Shown one piece after another: positions 22,976 through 34,589 of a DNA stretch of 64,000 nt. The DNA is from Catonia carolina (taxonomy: Eukaryota > Arthropoda > Insecta > Hemiptera > Achilidae). A program made the position numbers and the translations under genes. Each line of letters opens with the position of its first letter. Within the stretch, counting starts at the first letter, position 1. The stretch spans positions 55,409,722 to 55,473,721 of the forward strand of contig JAQMRL010000005.1 of the NCBI GenBank assembly GCA_035578175.1, written 5' to 3'. Below the pieces are notes generated by a model. That model had not been told where the DNA came from. It was given only the letters and a program-made list of their open reading frames with translations, and ran no database searches.

Positions 22976-24385
22976 GGATTAGGCGTTACGCTTGTTCCTA
23001 CCTAAAACCACCTTCCCTTGATCTACCCAAGCTTCTTCTTCCAATTAGGCAATATTGCAATGCTTGAACCGTAACCCTTTTACTTAGTCTTTCATTCTTG
23101 TGACATGATTTTTCCATCGAGTCCTGTATCTGCTCAAAAATTTGTCCTTCTTGTTCAATACATTTGTCTGCACGCTTGTGGATCGCACATGTTCCTGTTC
23201 GAAGTTCTACCGGGCTGTCCTGAAGTTGCGCAGCGACATCCATACTGCGGGCTATTAATTCCTCAAGAGTATGCTATAACTCATATTACGAACGGTTGTA
23301 TTTGATTTTTTCTTACCTTATTTTATACCAATTTGTTCAGAATTAAATTTATTACAAGTTTTGTTTAACTGTTACGTATTTATTAGTCATTTAACAAAGT
23401 TATTGTAGCTCAAACCTAAATAATGCTCTTAGGCACACTTTTTTATATTATACGTCAAATATCTTAAAAACTAAGAGATACACAGTTGTGGGACCTGTTT
23501 TATTCGATTTTTCAGGTTAAAAACCATAATAAACTGAAATCGCCCCTTGATTTACGATCTTAATTTACCCCTCAGAATTTCAGCAAGTCTTCATTTCTCC
23601 GAGGGTACTGAGTTCCGGGCGAAATCTTTCGCTAGCCGTAACTATCTCTCAAAGCTTTTGAGAACTAATGTTAATTATGTTTTCTTTCTTTTGGCCTTTA
23701 AAAGATCCCTGGGTATCATATTAGGCCTACATGAAAATTTTAATATTTTTAAAAATATTTCAGTTTTCGAAATGAATTACCTAACTATATTTCTCTTAGT
23801 ATTAAAAAAACGAAGGTTATATTATTCCTAGGCAAACAAGAATCTGAAAATGTAATAACATATTGTATACAGTAGAAGGGAAAGATTTTCAAATCTTCGT
23901 TCTCGTATCATATCAAAGATTTTTATGGAAAGAATAATAAATGCAAAGTGTATTGGAACAGATGTAATGCTCAGATGTATTCAACAGATGTTTTTCCGCT
24001 TCTACAACACAACTTTGTTACTACTGTTGTTTGTTTGAATTACGTTCTAGTAACTCCTTTTAAAGTAGAACAGATTTACATCTTTAAGGGTAATCAGAAT
24101 TGGGTCATGGGTATATAGTTCTCAACCGCTAACTTTAAGAACTTAAGTTTGATTCTCCATGAATATATTTAGTTAGAAGTAATGAGTTTTTAAATATTCA
24201 GATAAAAGTTTAATTGCTAATTACTTTAACTGGTCATTTTGATAGAAGTCCTGGATTTTAATGTAATAATATATTTGTGTATGTAATACTGTTTAATTCA
24301 GGACTGAAAATAGAAACTTTGATAGATAGAAGATATTAAACCGAGCATGCCTCCACTAGGACTCAACCTGGTGTTAACGCCATTG
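22976..24385. other. no recognised feature
   Basis: Frames at 22998-23243 (minus), 23105-23305 and 23547-23831 (plus) are 66-94 residues with no family signature. The GC-richer part at 23100-23280 may be a decayed element. Confidence 0.35.
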
Positions 24386-24590
24386 TTTTTACTTTCTCTT
24401 GCCTATATGAATATATAGGAAGGAAAGTATTGTTTTCATGTCGATTTTTCGAAATCGAGTTTTCACCGGATCTATACGTTTTCAGACCCCCTGAACCCAA
24501 AAAACATGTTTTTAGCGATTGGTCTGTGTGTGTGCCTGTGTGTGTGTCTGTCTGTGTGTGTGTGTGTGTGTGTGTGCGTGCGTGCGTGTG

Positions 24591-24664
<74 letters not shown>

Positions 24665-25447
24665 CAGAATATCTCAAGAACGGAACATCGTACGAACTTG
24701 AAACTTGAAACTTAAGTTAAGTACCACTACCGGACTCGACACGAACATTTTCATCAAAATCGGTCAACCGGAAGTGGTAGTTTATTCGTGTAATTTTTCA
24801 CTTTTTTGCGATTTTCTCAAAAATTGGTCCTACGATTTTTTTTAAAATCGCCTGGTTTACTCAATTTTTTATTCTCTACAAGATAGGGTAGGCGTCATGT
24901 TTGCTGAAATTCTGGGTGAGGCTGTTTTCACGTAAAAACGTTGTTTTTTTAAGATTACAGCTTTAATATGCATTTTAGCGCAAAACTTTATATAATAAAA
25001 GTTGTAGAGAATTGAAAATTCTACAACTTTTTTTCAAACAATTTTTTGTATAACGCTTAGTTTAGCGGTAATTTGCGATTTTCTGTTTTTTTTCTCACGA
25101 AAATGTGTAAAAAATTGATTTTTTTAAGATTTCGGCCTTAGTATGCATTTTACGACAAAAGTGTATATAATTTAATTTATAGAAAATTAAAAGATCTACA
25201 ACTTTTATTTTAAGCATTTTTCTCTACATAGCCTAGTTTAGAGAGAAAGAGTGATTTTCCGTATTTCTAAGCCAAACTGAGGTTGATTTTCATTTTGCAT
25301 CATTCACTCATGATTAAAATAAGGTTATGTTTTTGAGGTTAGTTTTTTGTTTACTTCTAATGTTTTATTATTAATGTTAGGTTTATTGTTAATTATTTGC
25401 ATTGGCAAGAGAAAGTTGTGTGAGTGTTTCACACCAGATTTTTTTTC
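24386..25447 (+). mobile_element. L element 3, reference full-length copy
   Basis: About 1.06 kb. Order: T-run; ACTTTCTCTTGCC with an imperfect palindrome to 'ggaaggaaagt'; 'gagttttcaccgg'; 'acccaaaaaacatg'; GT tract; 'gaacagaatatctcaagaac'; 'cgacacgaacattttcatc'; 'atcggtcaaccggaagt'; two duplicated blocks each with an inverted AAGTTGTAGA...TCTACAACTT; GGCAAGAGAAAGT; GTGTGAgtgttTCACAC; T-run. No coding capacity. Confidence 0.88.
24524..24662. repeat. (GT)n microsatellite inside L3
   Basis: About 139 bp of GT with a few interruptions (GC, CT), the longest tract among the L copies. Poly-Val/Cys and poly-His/Thr frames across it are artefacts. Confidence 0.95.
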
Positions 25448-25750
25448 TTTTTTTGGAACTCTCCTTTATATTCGTATGTAGTTTAAACTGTGGTGTAAAT
25501 CTTGCAGCACAATTTTCCGTTTGAGAATAAGTGGAAGACGACTTTATTTCTCAAACCACAATCTAAAATCTTATAAAAACATTATTTCATCATGTAATGT
25601 TGATTTTAGAACTTATTTCAAAATTAGTTAAAATTTTACATATTGTCTCTCCTTTGTCAGTTAAAAAATATCATTTTCTTTTCATATTAAAATTTGTTCA
25701 TTGCTCTTATATTTAAGAAGTTTCTAGTAAAAGCAAACAATCTTACATTA
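25448..25750. other. no recognised feature
   Basis: AT-rich spacer between two L copies. Confidence 0.4.
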
Positions 25751-25919
25751 TTTCTACTTTCTCTTGCCTTATGAATATATAGTAAGGAAAGTATTGTTTT
25801 CATGTCGATTTTAAGAAATCGAGTTTTCACGGGATCTACACGTTTTCAGACCCCCTGAACCCCAAAAAAATATGTTTTTAGCGATTAGTCTGTGTGCGTG
25901 TGTGTGTGCGCGCGCGTAC
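25751..25919 (+). mobile_element. L element 4, left end only
   Basis: It stops exactly at the GT/GC tract, where S2 sequence begins, so the breakpoint is at the microsatellite. Confidence 0.75.
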
Positions 25920-26345
25920 ACTTTGCCAAAACCGTCAACACTACATTACTGTCTAACCAGATCCAGGCTCGCAATTTCATGGTTACTTGTACAGTAACCA
26001 CTTTACTAGGATTTGAATAAGGAACCTTCGTCTCCGAAAATAAGCTATTAAACAGCTGACTCGCGGTGTCGCCTTTACCTCTCGACCAACTCGGTGAGTC
26101 ATTTCTAATCGTAGTAAAGGTATGATGTACTTTTAAATGGATTTGAATGCTAGAAAATGGTAACCGATGTATGATTATTGGGATTCTTAACCGCACTTTC
26201 TCAGGAATGGTCGGCATGAATCTGTACAAGACTACATCTTATTTGTAAATTATTCATATCCACCTCATCTCATTGGATTATAGGGTTGCTTATTTATTTT
26301 AAAATTGAACAGATTGCAACATACACAAATTAGGGTTAAAAAATT
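25920..26345 (-). repeat. S2 SINE with inverted tRNA-like module
   Basis: On the minus strand the S2 body (with 'ccaatgagatgaggtgg') is followed by a tRNA-like module: 'gttggtcgagaggtaaag' (A box) and 'ttcaaatcctagtaaag' (B box). In the copy at 49895 the module has the opposite orientation relative to the body. The 114-residue minus frame at 25885-26229 is incidental. Confidence 0.6.
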
Positions 26346-26696
26346 ATATTCTCAAATAGATAAAATTAAAACGGACCTACTTCAAAATTTTTACGTTTAA
26401 ATTATACACCGTTACTTCCAAAACTTTCAGTAAAAACATTTTGTTAATCTAGGCGTTAAGCAATAAATATTACCTCATTTTACCAACATTTTATACGTGT
26501 AATTTTCGCAACTAAAATTTTACCCTCTCGGGCAATTTATCAACATTACCTACTATAATTTTTTTTTATAATTATGAAACTTTAATCGTTTAACTAAAGC
26601 CTTGAAATTTTACGAGATAAGCTGTTTTTACTTGACTTTAGCTTTAAACATCCAGCTACATTATCCGGACTGAAAAAGTAGCCTTTCTTTATTTTC
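26346..26696. other. no recognised feature
   Basis: AT-rich, nothing recognised. Confidence 0.4.
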
Positions 26697-26844
26697 ATTT
26701 TTACTTTCTCTAGCTCTGAATAATCAGGGAATGTATTTAATACTGATGTGAGGATTGTTTTTATGTCAATTTTTCGAAATAAATTTCTCACCGTAATTCA
26801 CGTTTCCAGGCCCCTGAGCCCAAAAAAACATTTTTACCGATTGG

Positions 26845-26906
26845 TCTGCGCGTGTGTGTGTGTGTGTGTGCGTGCGCGCGCGCGCGCGTGTGCGTTTGCG
26901 TGTGTT

Positions 26907-26941
<35 letters not shown>

Positions 26942-26942
26942 T
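26845..26942. repeat. (GT)n/(GC)n microsatellite inside L5
   Basis: About 98 bp of mixed GT and GC dinucleotides at the same place in L as the 24524 tract. Confidence 0.93.
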
Positions 26943-27558
26943 GCTACACTTAAATTAGCTACCACTAGGGAATCCGACATTTTCATTAAAATCGGTCAAC
27001 CGGAAGTAGTATTTCATTCGTACGATCTTTCACTTTTTGCAATTTTTTCCCAAAAATGGCTCCTACAATCGCTTCATTTACTAAATTTTTTATTCCTACA
27101 AGATATGGTAAGCGATGTCTGCTGAAATTCTTAAGGGTTCTTTTCCAGTGGAATTTCTTTTTTAAGTTTGCGACCTTGTGATGCATTCAAGGGCAAAAGT
27201 GTATAAAATTAACGTTATCGAAAATTAAAACATTTACATTTTTTATTTGAAACATTTTTTTCTACAACGCTTATTTTAGTGTCAATTAGTGATTTTCTGT
27301 AATTTGCTCTTTCAAATCGGTAGAAAAATGCGATTTTTTAAAATTGCGGCCTTAGTATGCATTTTACGATAAAATTTACATAATTTAAGTTGTAGAAAAT
27401 CAAAAAACCTACAACTTTTATTTTAAGTGTTTTTTGTACAGATTACTTTATCGTCAATTAGTGATTTTCTGTATCTTGTGTCAAACACAGGTTGATTTTC
27501 ATTTTACCATCATTCGTTATCTTTAAAATTATTATTTTTATCTCTCATCATGATTAAC

Positions 27559-27953
27559 TCTGCCCATAACAGACAGGTGGAGTGTTAAATTATTTACACT
27601 CAATCTGTTCGTTGCAGGGCTAAAATAAATAGTTCTGTTTCTTATCGCATGGTCAGTCAATTAAATGACTGAATCATTTAAGAACAGAAGAGGTAGAGGT
27701 GTAAAAGACACCAATCAGAGTTATCTTCTCTGAAAGTAATAAATTTCATTGTACAGCCAGACCCTGTGGTGAATGAAGTGAAGTTGTCATTTACAGAGTG
27801 GAAAATACGTGCTTTTCAGAGGGCTCGGCATGCTGATAAGCGTACTTTTCCACTCGGTGAGGAAGGCAATGGTAAACCACCTCACTCCTCGTTTTACTTA
27901 GTAAAACCTCTAGAGGTTCATACCAGCCTTTCGGCTGTTGACCTAAACAACAA
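27559..27953 (+). mobile_element. T retroposon, full length, inside L5
   Basis: Exact duplication CATGATTAAC at 27549-27558 and 27954-27963, the sequence itself being L. The 395-bp element starts 'tctgcccataacagacagg' and ends 'ctgttgacctaaacaacaa' with no poly(A) but an AAC-type tail. A 78-residue open frame (27766-28002) has a counterpart at 46913-47143 but extends into the flank. No recognisable protein. Confidence 0.9.
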
Positions 27954-28060
27954 CATGATTAACATTAGGTTATGTTTTTCATATTACAATGTTTACTCAT
28001 GATTAAACGTGCTTTTTATTATTTCTTGGCAAAAGAAACTCTGTTTCACAACATATTTTT

Positions 28061-28781
28061 CTCTGAATTTTAAACTGTTTATTAATTAAATTAACTTCTG
28101 CTTACATTTCGATTAAAAAAATCCTCTCAAACATTGAAACTGATGAAACTCGGGTAATTTCGTTGACAAATTAGCAGTAAAAAATCCCTTTCATTATTAT
28201 TTAGATTAAGCTAACTCATCAGTGATTTTAATTATAGTTAATAATTACTGTTCTAAAATTAGTTTTCACACATACACTCAAAGTCGAACGATTAGTTTGA
28301 TAATAAACACAAAACTAGATCAAACTAGTCGAAATAAAACTATCATGGTTTGAATCATTCTCGAAATTAGGTTAGTTTATGGTTTCAACCACATATATCG
28401 TAGATATTGCATTTTAAGTAGAGAAATGTAATTCCTGTATTAGATGAGAATTTTACAATGTTAAACCAAGGGTTACTTTATTGTCTTTATTTTTCTGACT
28501 TGGAAAAGATTATTGAGATGAATGACCTGTTAATATTTTGAGCTTTAAAATAATAACGGAAACCCCACTCCTACTTTTGAACTCTACTTGGGTTGGTAAT
28601 CTCTAAGGTGAACATTCATTATGTTTATTACAATAGTTGTGTATTTAATCAGTTTTCTGATTTTCCTGTGTTGAAATATTACTGTAATTTAAATATTTAC
28701 TTATAGTAATATCGTTTATTTAATGAGAGAATAACTAAGATAAAGAACCGCTATTTTTAATAATTCGTTTATTTATAATTA
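28061..28781. other. AT-rich sequence, nothing recognised
   Basis: No frame or repeat recognised. Confidence 0.4.
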
Positions 28782-28925
28782 AAAATCTGTTGTGAAACAC
28801 TTACACGGCTTTCTCTTGCCAATGTAGATAATGAACAATATTACATATGTTTAATCATGAATAACAATGTAAAATGATAAACCAAACCTAATTTTAATCA
28901 TGAGTGAATCATGGTAAACTTTTTC
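28782..28925 (-). mobile_element. L right-end fragment
   Basis: 'aaatctgttgtgaaacactt' and 'ggctttctcttgccaatgta' followed by 'atcatgagtgaatcat' are the L right end, reversed. Confidence 0.72.
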
Positions 28926-29331
28926 TAATTTAATTGTGAATTAGAAAAAATTAACTCCGAGAATTTTTTTACAGTTATAAGAAAGTAGGGCTTACCATTA
29001 CCTAAATCCTAATTAAACCTGCCACTTCTCTGAATAAAAAAATGAATAAATAGAAAATTGTATGAGGAATACAATACTTAGAAAAGTGGACAAATCTGAT
29101 ATGTTTGGCTCCGCCAATAGAAGTTGTATTTTTAAATTTTTGACCCCTTCCCCAAACAATTGGAAAATATGATTGAAACTTCCTAAAAGTAGAGTAATTG
29201 GTTATAAAAAGTTCCTAAAAGTTTGAATGTAAAAGAATATAAAATATTCTAATGAAGATATTTGGAATATTTTAATGTAAGATAAAAATCCAACACAAGA
29301 ATAGGATACAGATCTGAAGGAAGAAGTTCAA
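28926..29331. other. no recognised feature
   Basis: AT-rich, nothing recognised. Confidence 0.4.
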
Positions 29332-29514
29332 TTTTTTTTTTTTTTTTTTTTTTGGTTTAACGTCCGACTGTTCTGCAATTACTGCTAATGCAGACGGTGA
29401 AAGATGAAATGATTTTTTGTAACGTATGAAAATATGGTGTGCCTGAATGAGATTCGAACCCAAGACCGCATGATGAGAGACGAGCACGTTACCAACTACG
29501 CTAATGCAGCCGGC
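29332..29514 (-). mobile_element. tRNA-Met-like SINE
   Basis: The same family as 14349-14541, reversed, with a clean poly(A) (plus-strand T-run). Flanks aagttcaa (29324-29331) and aagtttaa (29515-29522) give an 8-bp duplication with one mismatch. CpG-type changes (ggccgc to ggctgc) make it slightly older than the copy in LINE-B. Confidence 0.88.
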
Positions 29515-29604
29515 AAGTTTAAAAAGACTTCTTCAACGTTGGAGTATTAAATTATAATTATAGCTGTTTAATGAATAATAAAACATTTAAATGCAGGAAC
29601 CGGC

Positions 29605-29670
29605 TAGATGCAATGAAGAGAAAGAAGTAATGAAGATTAGATGCAATGAAGAGAAAGAAGTAATGAAGAT
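29605..29670. repeat. 33-bp perfect tandem duplication
   Basis: The unit starting 'tagatgcaatgaagagaaag' occurs twice head to tail (29605-29637, 29638-29670) without a mismatch. Confidence 0.95.
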
Positions 29671-30230
29671 TTTAATTACTCCCTTGTAACAGAATGAACT
29701 GTTCATTATCGGTTAGTCTAGATTATTGGCTTCAATACAATGTCGATTCTTACATTCTAGCCTGAACCAGAAAGAAAACATTTAATGTCTGGAACAAGTG
29801 CCAGAATTTTCTTTTGTATTAACAGTAATTAGTACGTTTAATAACATTTAGTTTTTCAATAGTTATACATAAAATAAATACATACAGTACTAGATATTAA
29901 GCCTCAAGTCGTATACTATAATTGCCAAAATATTTTTCTATTTTTTTCCTCGTACAGACGTCCATGAGTATACAAAATTTTGATCTTGGCACTTAACATA
30001 GTTGGCGGGAAACATTAGTCGTAATATAATGTACTTACGCCCACTTTTCTTTTTAGTACAGTTATCGTTGTATCCTGGCCAGTGTTCTATGATAGATTAC
30101 AATCATTTTTATTCATATTTTACGTTATTTGTGTATTTGTTTACTCAAAATGTTATTTTTAACTTTTTTGTATTTTTGGAATAGTTTGTTATTATATTAT
30201 TTTTATTTATTATTTTTTTGTTTATTTAAA
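29671..30230. other. no recognised feature
   Basis: AT-rich; small frames at 30002-30184 and 30129-30398 have no family resemblance. Confidence 0.4.
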
Positions 30231-30385
30231 GTCGTATCAACTGCTTGGTCATTAGTGATTAATATGAGTTTCGGTACTGTAACGGTGGGTTTTAACGAGT
30301 TTAAATTTTCAGATCCTTACCAAGAATCGAACCCGGGACCTTCCGGTTTGTTGGGTAATGCGTTGACTACGAATGCGGCCTATAT
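30231..30385 (-). repeat. tRNA-derived SINE
   Basis: The minus strand has 'ggtcccgggttcgattc' (B box) preceded by 'gcattcgtagtcaacgcatt' (A-box region). Its 3' end 'agttgatacgactttaaata' matches the fragment at 47377-47440. Confidence 0.65.
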
Positions 30386-30419
30386 TTTTATTACTTAAAT
30401 AAAATTTGCTCATTTTTTA

Positions 30420-30610
30420 CATTGTTTAATTTATTTAATTAAATTTATATATTATCTACATATGCATTACTTTGATTAGCTCTGATTTAGTCGGACGCTA
30501 AATACGACTAAATCAAAATTAAATTTAATAAATTAATTTAATTTATATATTATCTGCATGTACACATACATTACTATGGTTAGCCTTAATTTAGTCGGGC
30601 GTAAAGGCAA
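30420..30610. repeat. diverged tandem repeat with hairpin
   Basis: 'atatattatct.cat' and 'tttagtcgg.cg.taaa' recur about 115 bp apart. Between them TGATTTAGTCG and CGACTAAATCA form a perfect 11-bp inverted repeat. Confidence 0.6.
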
Positions 30611-30748
30611 ATGAAAAAATTATCATTTAGACTATAATTATCTTCTTACAGTAATTTCGAGCAATTCGATACAAAGTTTTAGTACATTTCTTTACATCTA
30701 CAGAAAATTTATGAACAAAACCAATAATGAATTTATTTTTAACATTTC

Positions 30749-31402
30749 TTTTACTTTCTCTTGCCTATAAATATAAATAGTTAAGAAAAGTATTGTTTTT
30801 ATACGATTTTTCGAAATCGAGTTTTCACAATATATACACGTTTTCAGACCCTCTGAACCCAAAAAAACATGTTTTTTAGCGAATGGTCTATGTGTGTGCG
30901 TGCGTGCGCGCGCGCGTGTGTGTGTAAACAAAATATTTCAAGAACGGTACATTGTACATAGTTGCAACTTGAAACGTAAGTTAGGTACCACTAGAGAACC
31001 CGACACGAACATTTTGATCAAAATCGGTCAACAGGAAGTAGTATTTTATTCGTGTCATTTTTCACTTTTTTGCGATTTTCTCAAAAACGGCTCTACGACT
31101 TTTTTAAAAATCGCCTCATTTGCTACATTTTTATGCTCTACAATATAGGGTAGGCACCAAATCTGCTGAAATTCTTGAGGAAGCTGTTCTCTTCAAGAAA
31201 AAAATGTTTGTTTTAAGATTACGTCCTTAATACGCTTTTTAGAGCAAAAGTGTGTAAAGGGAAATTTGTAGACAATTTAAAAATCTACAACTTTTATTTT
31301 CTTACATTTTGTTTTATAACGCTTATTTAGCGGTAATTTGTGATTTTCTGTTTTTTTTTTCATAAAAATTGTAAAAAATGGATTTTTAAGATTTCGGTTT
31401 TA
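30749..31402 (+). mobile_element. L element 6, 3'-truncated
   Basis: It runs from the left end to the second duplicated block, then leaves the family at 'gatttcggttttacag'. A GT/GC tract lies at 30890-30925. Confidence 0.8.
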
Positions 31403-32190
31403 CAGCAATCGAATCAGTCCGTTGTTTAAATTTATTTATTTATTCTACCCTAATTTTTATGGACAAAGCTATCATTCTGTAAGAAAGGAAACGATTCCTA
31501 ATCAATCTTCTAAAAAATATGTGATTTAGTTTCTTTGCGCGAAGTTCAGGTAGAAAAACCTAACGTAAATTTTGAACATGATTCAAGTCGTGAGAACGAG
31601 GATGATGTGTCGTCTGATCAAGTTTTGTGGAGTGTAAAAGAATGGTAAACTATTACAGTACCTACTTTGTTTACAATTAACAACCTTAAACCTAGTTACA
31701 AATAAATGTTTATAATAATAACAATGTAAGTTAAATTAATTATTTACAAATTTGTAAATTGTAAATTCCATGTATAACGAAACTAACATTTTTCGGATGG
31801 ATCGCGCTACGTAATATTTTTCTATAAAAACTGTTATGAATAGGTCTCAGCTTAGCTGACATAAGTATAGTATCATTACCACCATCGGCTCTTTCATTAT
31901 TCTAAAAGAATTGTTCAGGTACAAGTTTATTATAAAGTTCAAAAATGTGTTTTTACAACCACAGGTATTTTACTAATTAGCATAAAATGTCTTATCTAAT
32001 TAGATATTTACGTAAGAAACTCTAGCTTAATGTACTAATTAATGATAATTTACCAAGTAATTTGAACCAGTATGGTGTTCAGTCTTTGTTTAATTGGGAA
32101 AATATATATTTAATGAAATAATATTTCACTAATTAAACTTTAGTTTAACACAAAAGGCAGCAAGGTATCAGCACAAGATCGAGAGGTACG
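31403..32190. other. AT-rich sequence, nothing recognised
   Basis: No frame or repeat recognised. Confidence 0.4.
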
Positions 32191-32764
32191 TTTTTACTTT
32201 CTCTTTTTCTATAGGGAAGAAAAGTATTTTTTTCATGTCGATTTTCCAAAAACGAGTTTTTGCTAAAACTAAAACACATTTTTAGTCTTTGTGTGTGAAC
32301 GAAATATCTCAAGGACGAATAATATTTTGCGAAGTTGAAGCTTGGAACTTAAGTTAGGTACCACTAATGGAATCGACACAATCATTGCATCAAAATCTCA
32401 TCAACCGTAAGTAAGTTTATTCGTGCAATTTTTAACTTTTTTCAATTTTCTCAAAAATGGCTCTTACGATTTTTTTTAAATCGCCTTATTTGCTAGATTT
32501 TTTATGCTGTACAAGATTGAGTAAGCTAAACTGAGTCTACTGAATTTCCACTACTCTACAGAGGCGGCCGTAATTTATTTATTTCAAGCATTTTTTTTCT
32601 ACGAGCGTTTTATAGCCCGAATTAGGGGTTTTACACATTTTTAAGTTCTAAAGAGGTTGATTTCCATTTTGCGTCATTCACTCATGATTAAAATTAGGGT
32701 ATGTTTTTCATTATTTACATCGGAAAAAGAAAGTCGTTTAAGTGTTTCACATTAGATTTTTTTT
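32191..32764 (+). mobile_element. L element 7, short form
   Basis: About 574 bp; both ends are present but most of the duplicated blocks are missing. The GT tract is reduced to 'tttgtgtgtgaacg'. Both subterminal repeats changed from TTGCC to a T-rich TTTTTC form. Confidence 0.78.
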
Positions 32765-34589
32765 ATGTAAACTATTACTATTTTTATTCTTGAGATCAAA
32801 TGATGCCTATATTTTGTAGCAGTTGCCTTAGGGCTATCTTTTCGTATTGTGAGTTGAAAAAAATGCGTAATTGCCAAAAATATTATGAGGATTTTAGGCA
32901 TACCATTGAATTTTATAATTATTACGGTTTTATAACCCTGATGCGGCGTTTCTATTTTCTATAGAGTTCATTGATCATACATTGACATTTTTAGTTTCCG
33001 TGAATGCAACGGCAAGTTTCCAAAAATCTAACTAAAAACTAATTTACTTATTTTTTTAACTTTTATGTTTTTAGTGTATTTATGTAGGTCTATTACACAA
33101 TAAAAAATAAACTTTCTATTTCTCTATAAGATAGAAAACAAAGCACTGAAATAGTGCAGCTTTTGTTGTGACGCCTTGACAGGTTCAGATACAAACCATC
33201 CTTATTGTTTTAAAAAATCAGCCAAGATAAATTTGTTTAATGATGGATTCCAGTAACTTTATTAATCTTCAGATGTATATTTTGTAAACAACTTTTATAA
33301 GTATTAATAGTACACGTGGTCGTTTAAAAATAGATACATAGTATCGTTAAATTTGTAATAGTTGGTATTATTTAATCTTTAATTTTCTCTCCCATAAATA
33401 TTTTTACCAGCTGTACGTAACCTCAGAATTAAGAGTAAGTTATACAAAAAATATTACACAATTAATACATATACACTAATAACAATTAATAATACACTAT
33501 TACACAATTAAAAAGGTTTAAAAAGTCTAAATGTTTCCTACATATAATATGCCATATGCTCTGGATAGTTCGACTTTCGATACTTCGACAACCTCTTAGT
33601 CCATAAAGTATCGAACTATCAAAGTTATACTGTACTCTATATCAGAATATTTGTAAATTTTGCTGCAATAAAAAGTACTGCCTATAAATTTATGATAAAT
33701 CCCCGAGTAATTTTTATTCCAGATATAAATTTTCAGGGTAAATCTGGTACAGGATTAATGATAGAAAAATTTAATTTTCTTCTGTACGGTTGAAAATTAA
33801 ATTGAAACGTCAAACTGTTCGTAGGAGGAAAATTTATTCAAGAACGGTTGCTTTGTTCTTCTCTTTAATACAGATACAGTCTAGTAACAAGTTTACCTGT
33901 AATTTATCCGGGATACCCGGCGGCATTTCCCTATTCAGCATAACTACATATCTATGCTAATGAAGACAATCCTTCTTTAATGAACAGTGTATTATATTTC
34001 TAGAAAATAATCAATATTTTCTGTTTCTAAATTTTTATGTAATTAACGGTCAGATTAGAGGGTTTAAATTTCTCCTCTTCTTCATATATCATGTTATTTT
34101 AGAACTTGCTAATAAATTACCATGGCAATTTGCAAATTATTGGCATCCAGTCTAAAAATTGCACTTGTATTTACACTATTCCAAACGTGTAGGTTTTTCA
34201 AGCTACATTATTTTTCGTTGACCCGGACCACGATTTACCCTTTTATTTTACATTGCATGATATTTTTCAATAATTTATTTCCTGACATCATCTCGTAACT
34301 AATGTATTTCAATTTTCTTCTTTACGCTCTTATACGTTGGAATATTTTGGAGTTTTCCATCCGAAAAACTTTCAAAATCTTCTGCAAACCACATCTTGAA
34401 CGCCTCAAGTTGTTGAACACCTCAATGAAAACATGTAGGAGCGAAGTAAGTGAATTATTAGGGATACTTTGAGGTTTGAAACCTCGAAACCTTATTGGCC
34501 GTTTTCTAATATGACATAACCTGTCTGTCTCTTTGCTTAGTGCCAACTTTCTTTAAACATGTTGATTAAAACTGGTGTAAAAGACCAAA
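32765..34589. other. AT-rich sequence, nothing recognised
   Basis: No coding or repeat signal, except a possible single pogo end ('caaagttatactgta') near 33620. The minus frame 34322-34546 (74 residues) has no known family. Confidence 0.35.

Larger units (their letters stand above)
26697..28060 (+). mobile_element. L element 5, split by T
   Basis: L sequence runs 26697-27558 and resumes at 27964 after a T insertion with an exact duplication. The left stem-loop is degenerate; the right end has lost part of its hairpin ('gtttcacaac'). Confidence 0.82.

Noticed and set aside
24363..24715. Open frames of poly-His/Thr, poly-Val/Cys
   Set aside because: They are translations of the GT microsatellite in L3; no start context or conservation.
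24386..25447. Canonical Helitron
   Set aside because: No 3' CTRR end and no A-T target; the subterminal inverted repeats fit Helentron-associated elements better.
33560..33640. Paired pogo element
   Set aside because: Only one end-like sequence is visible; no second end or TA-bounded unit.
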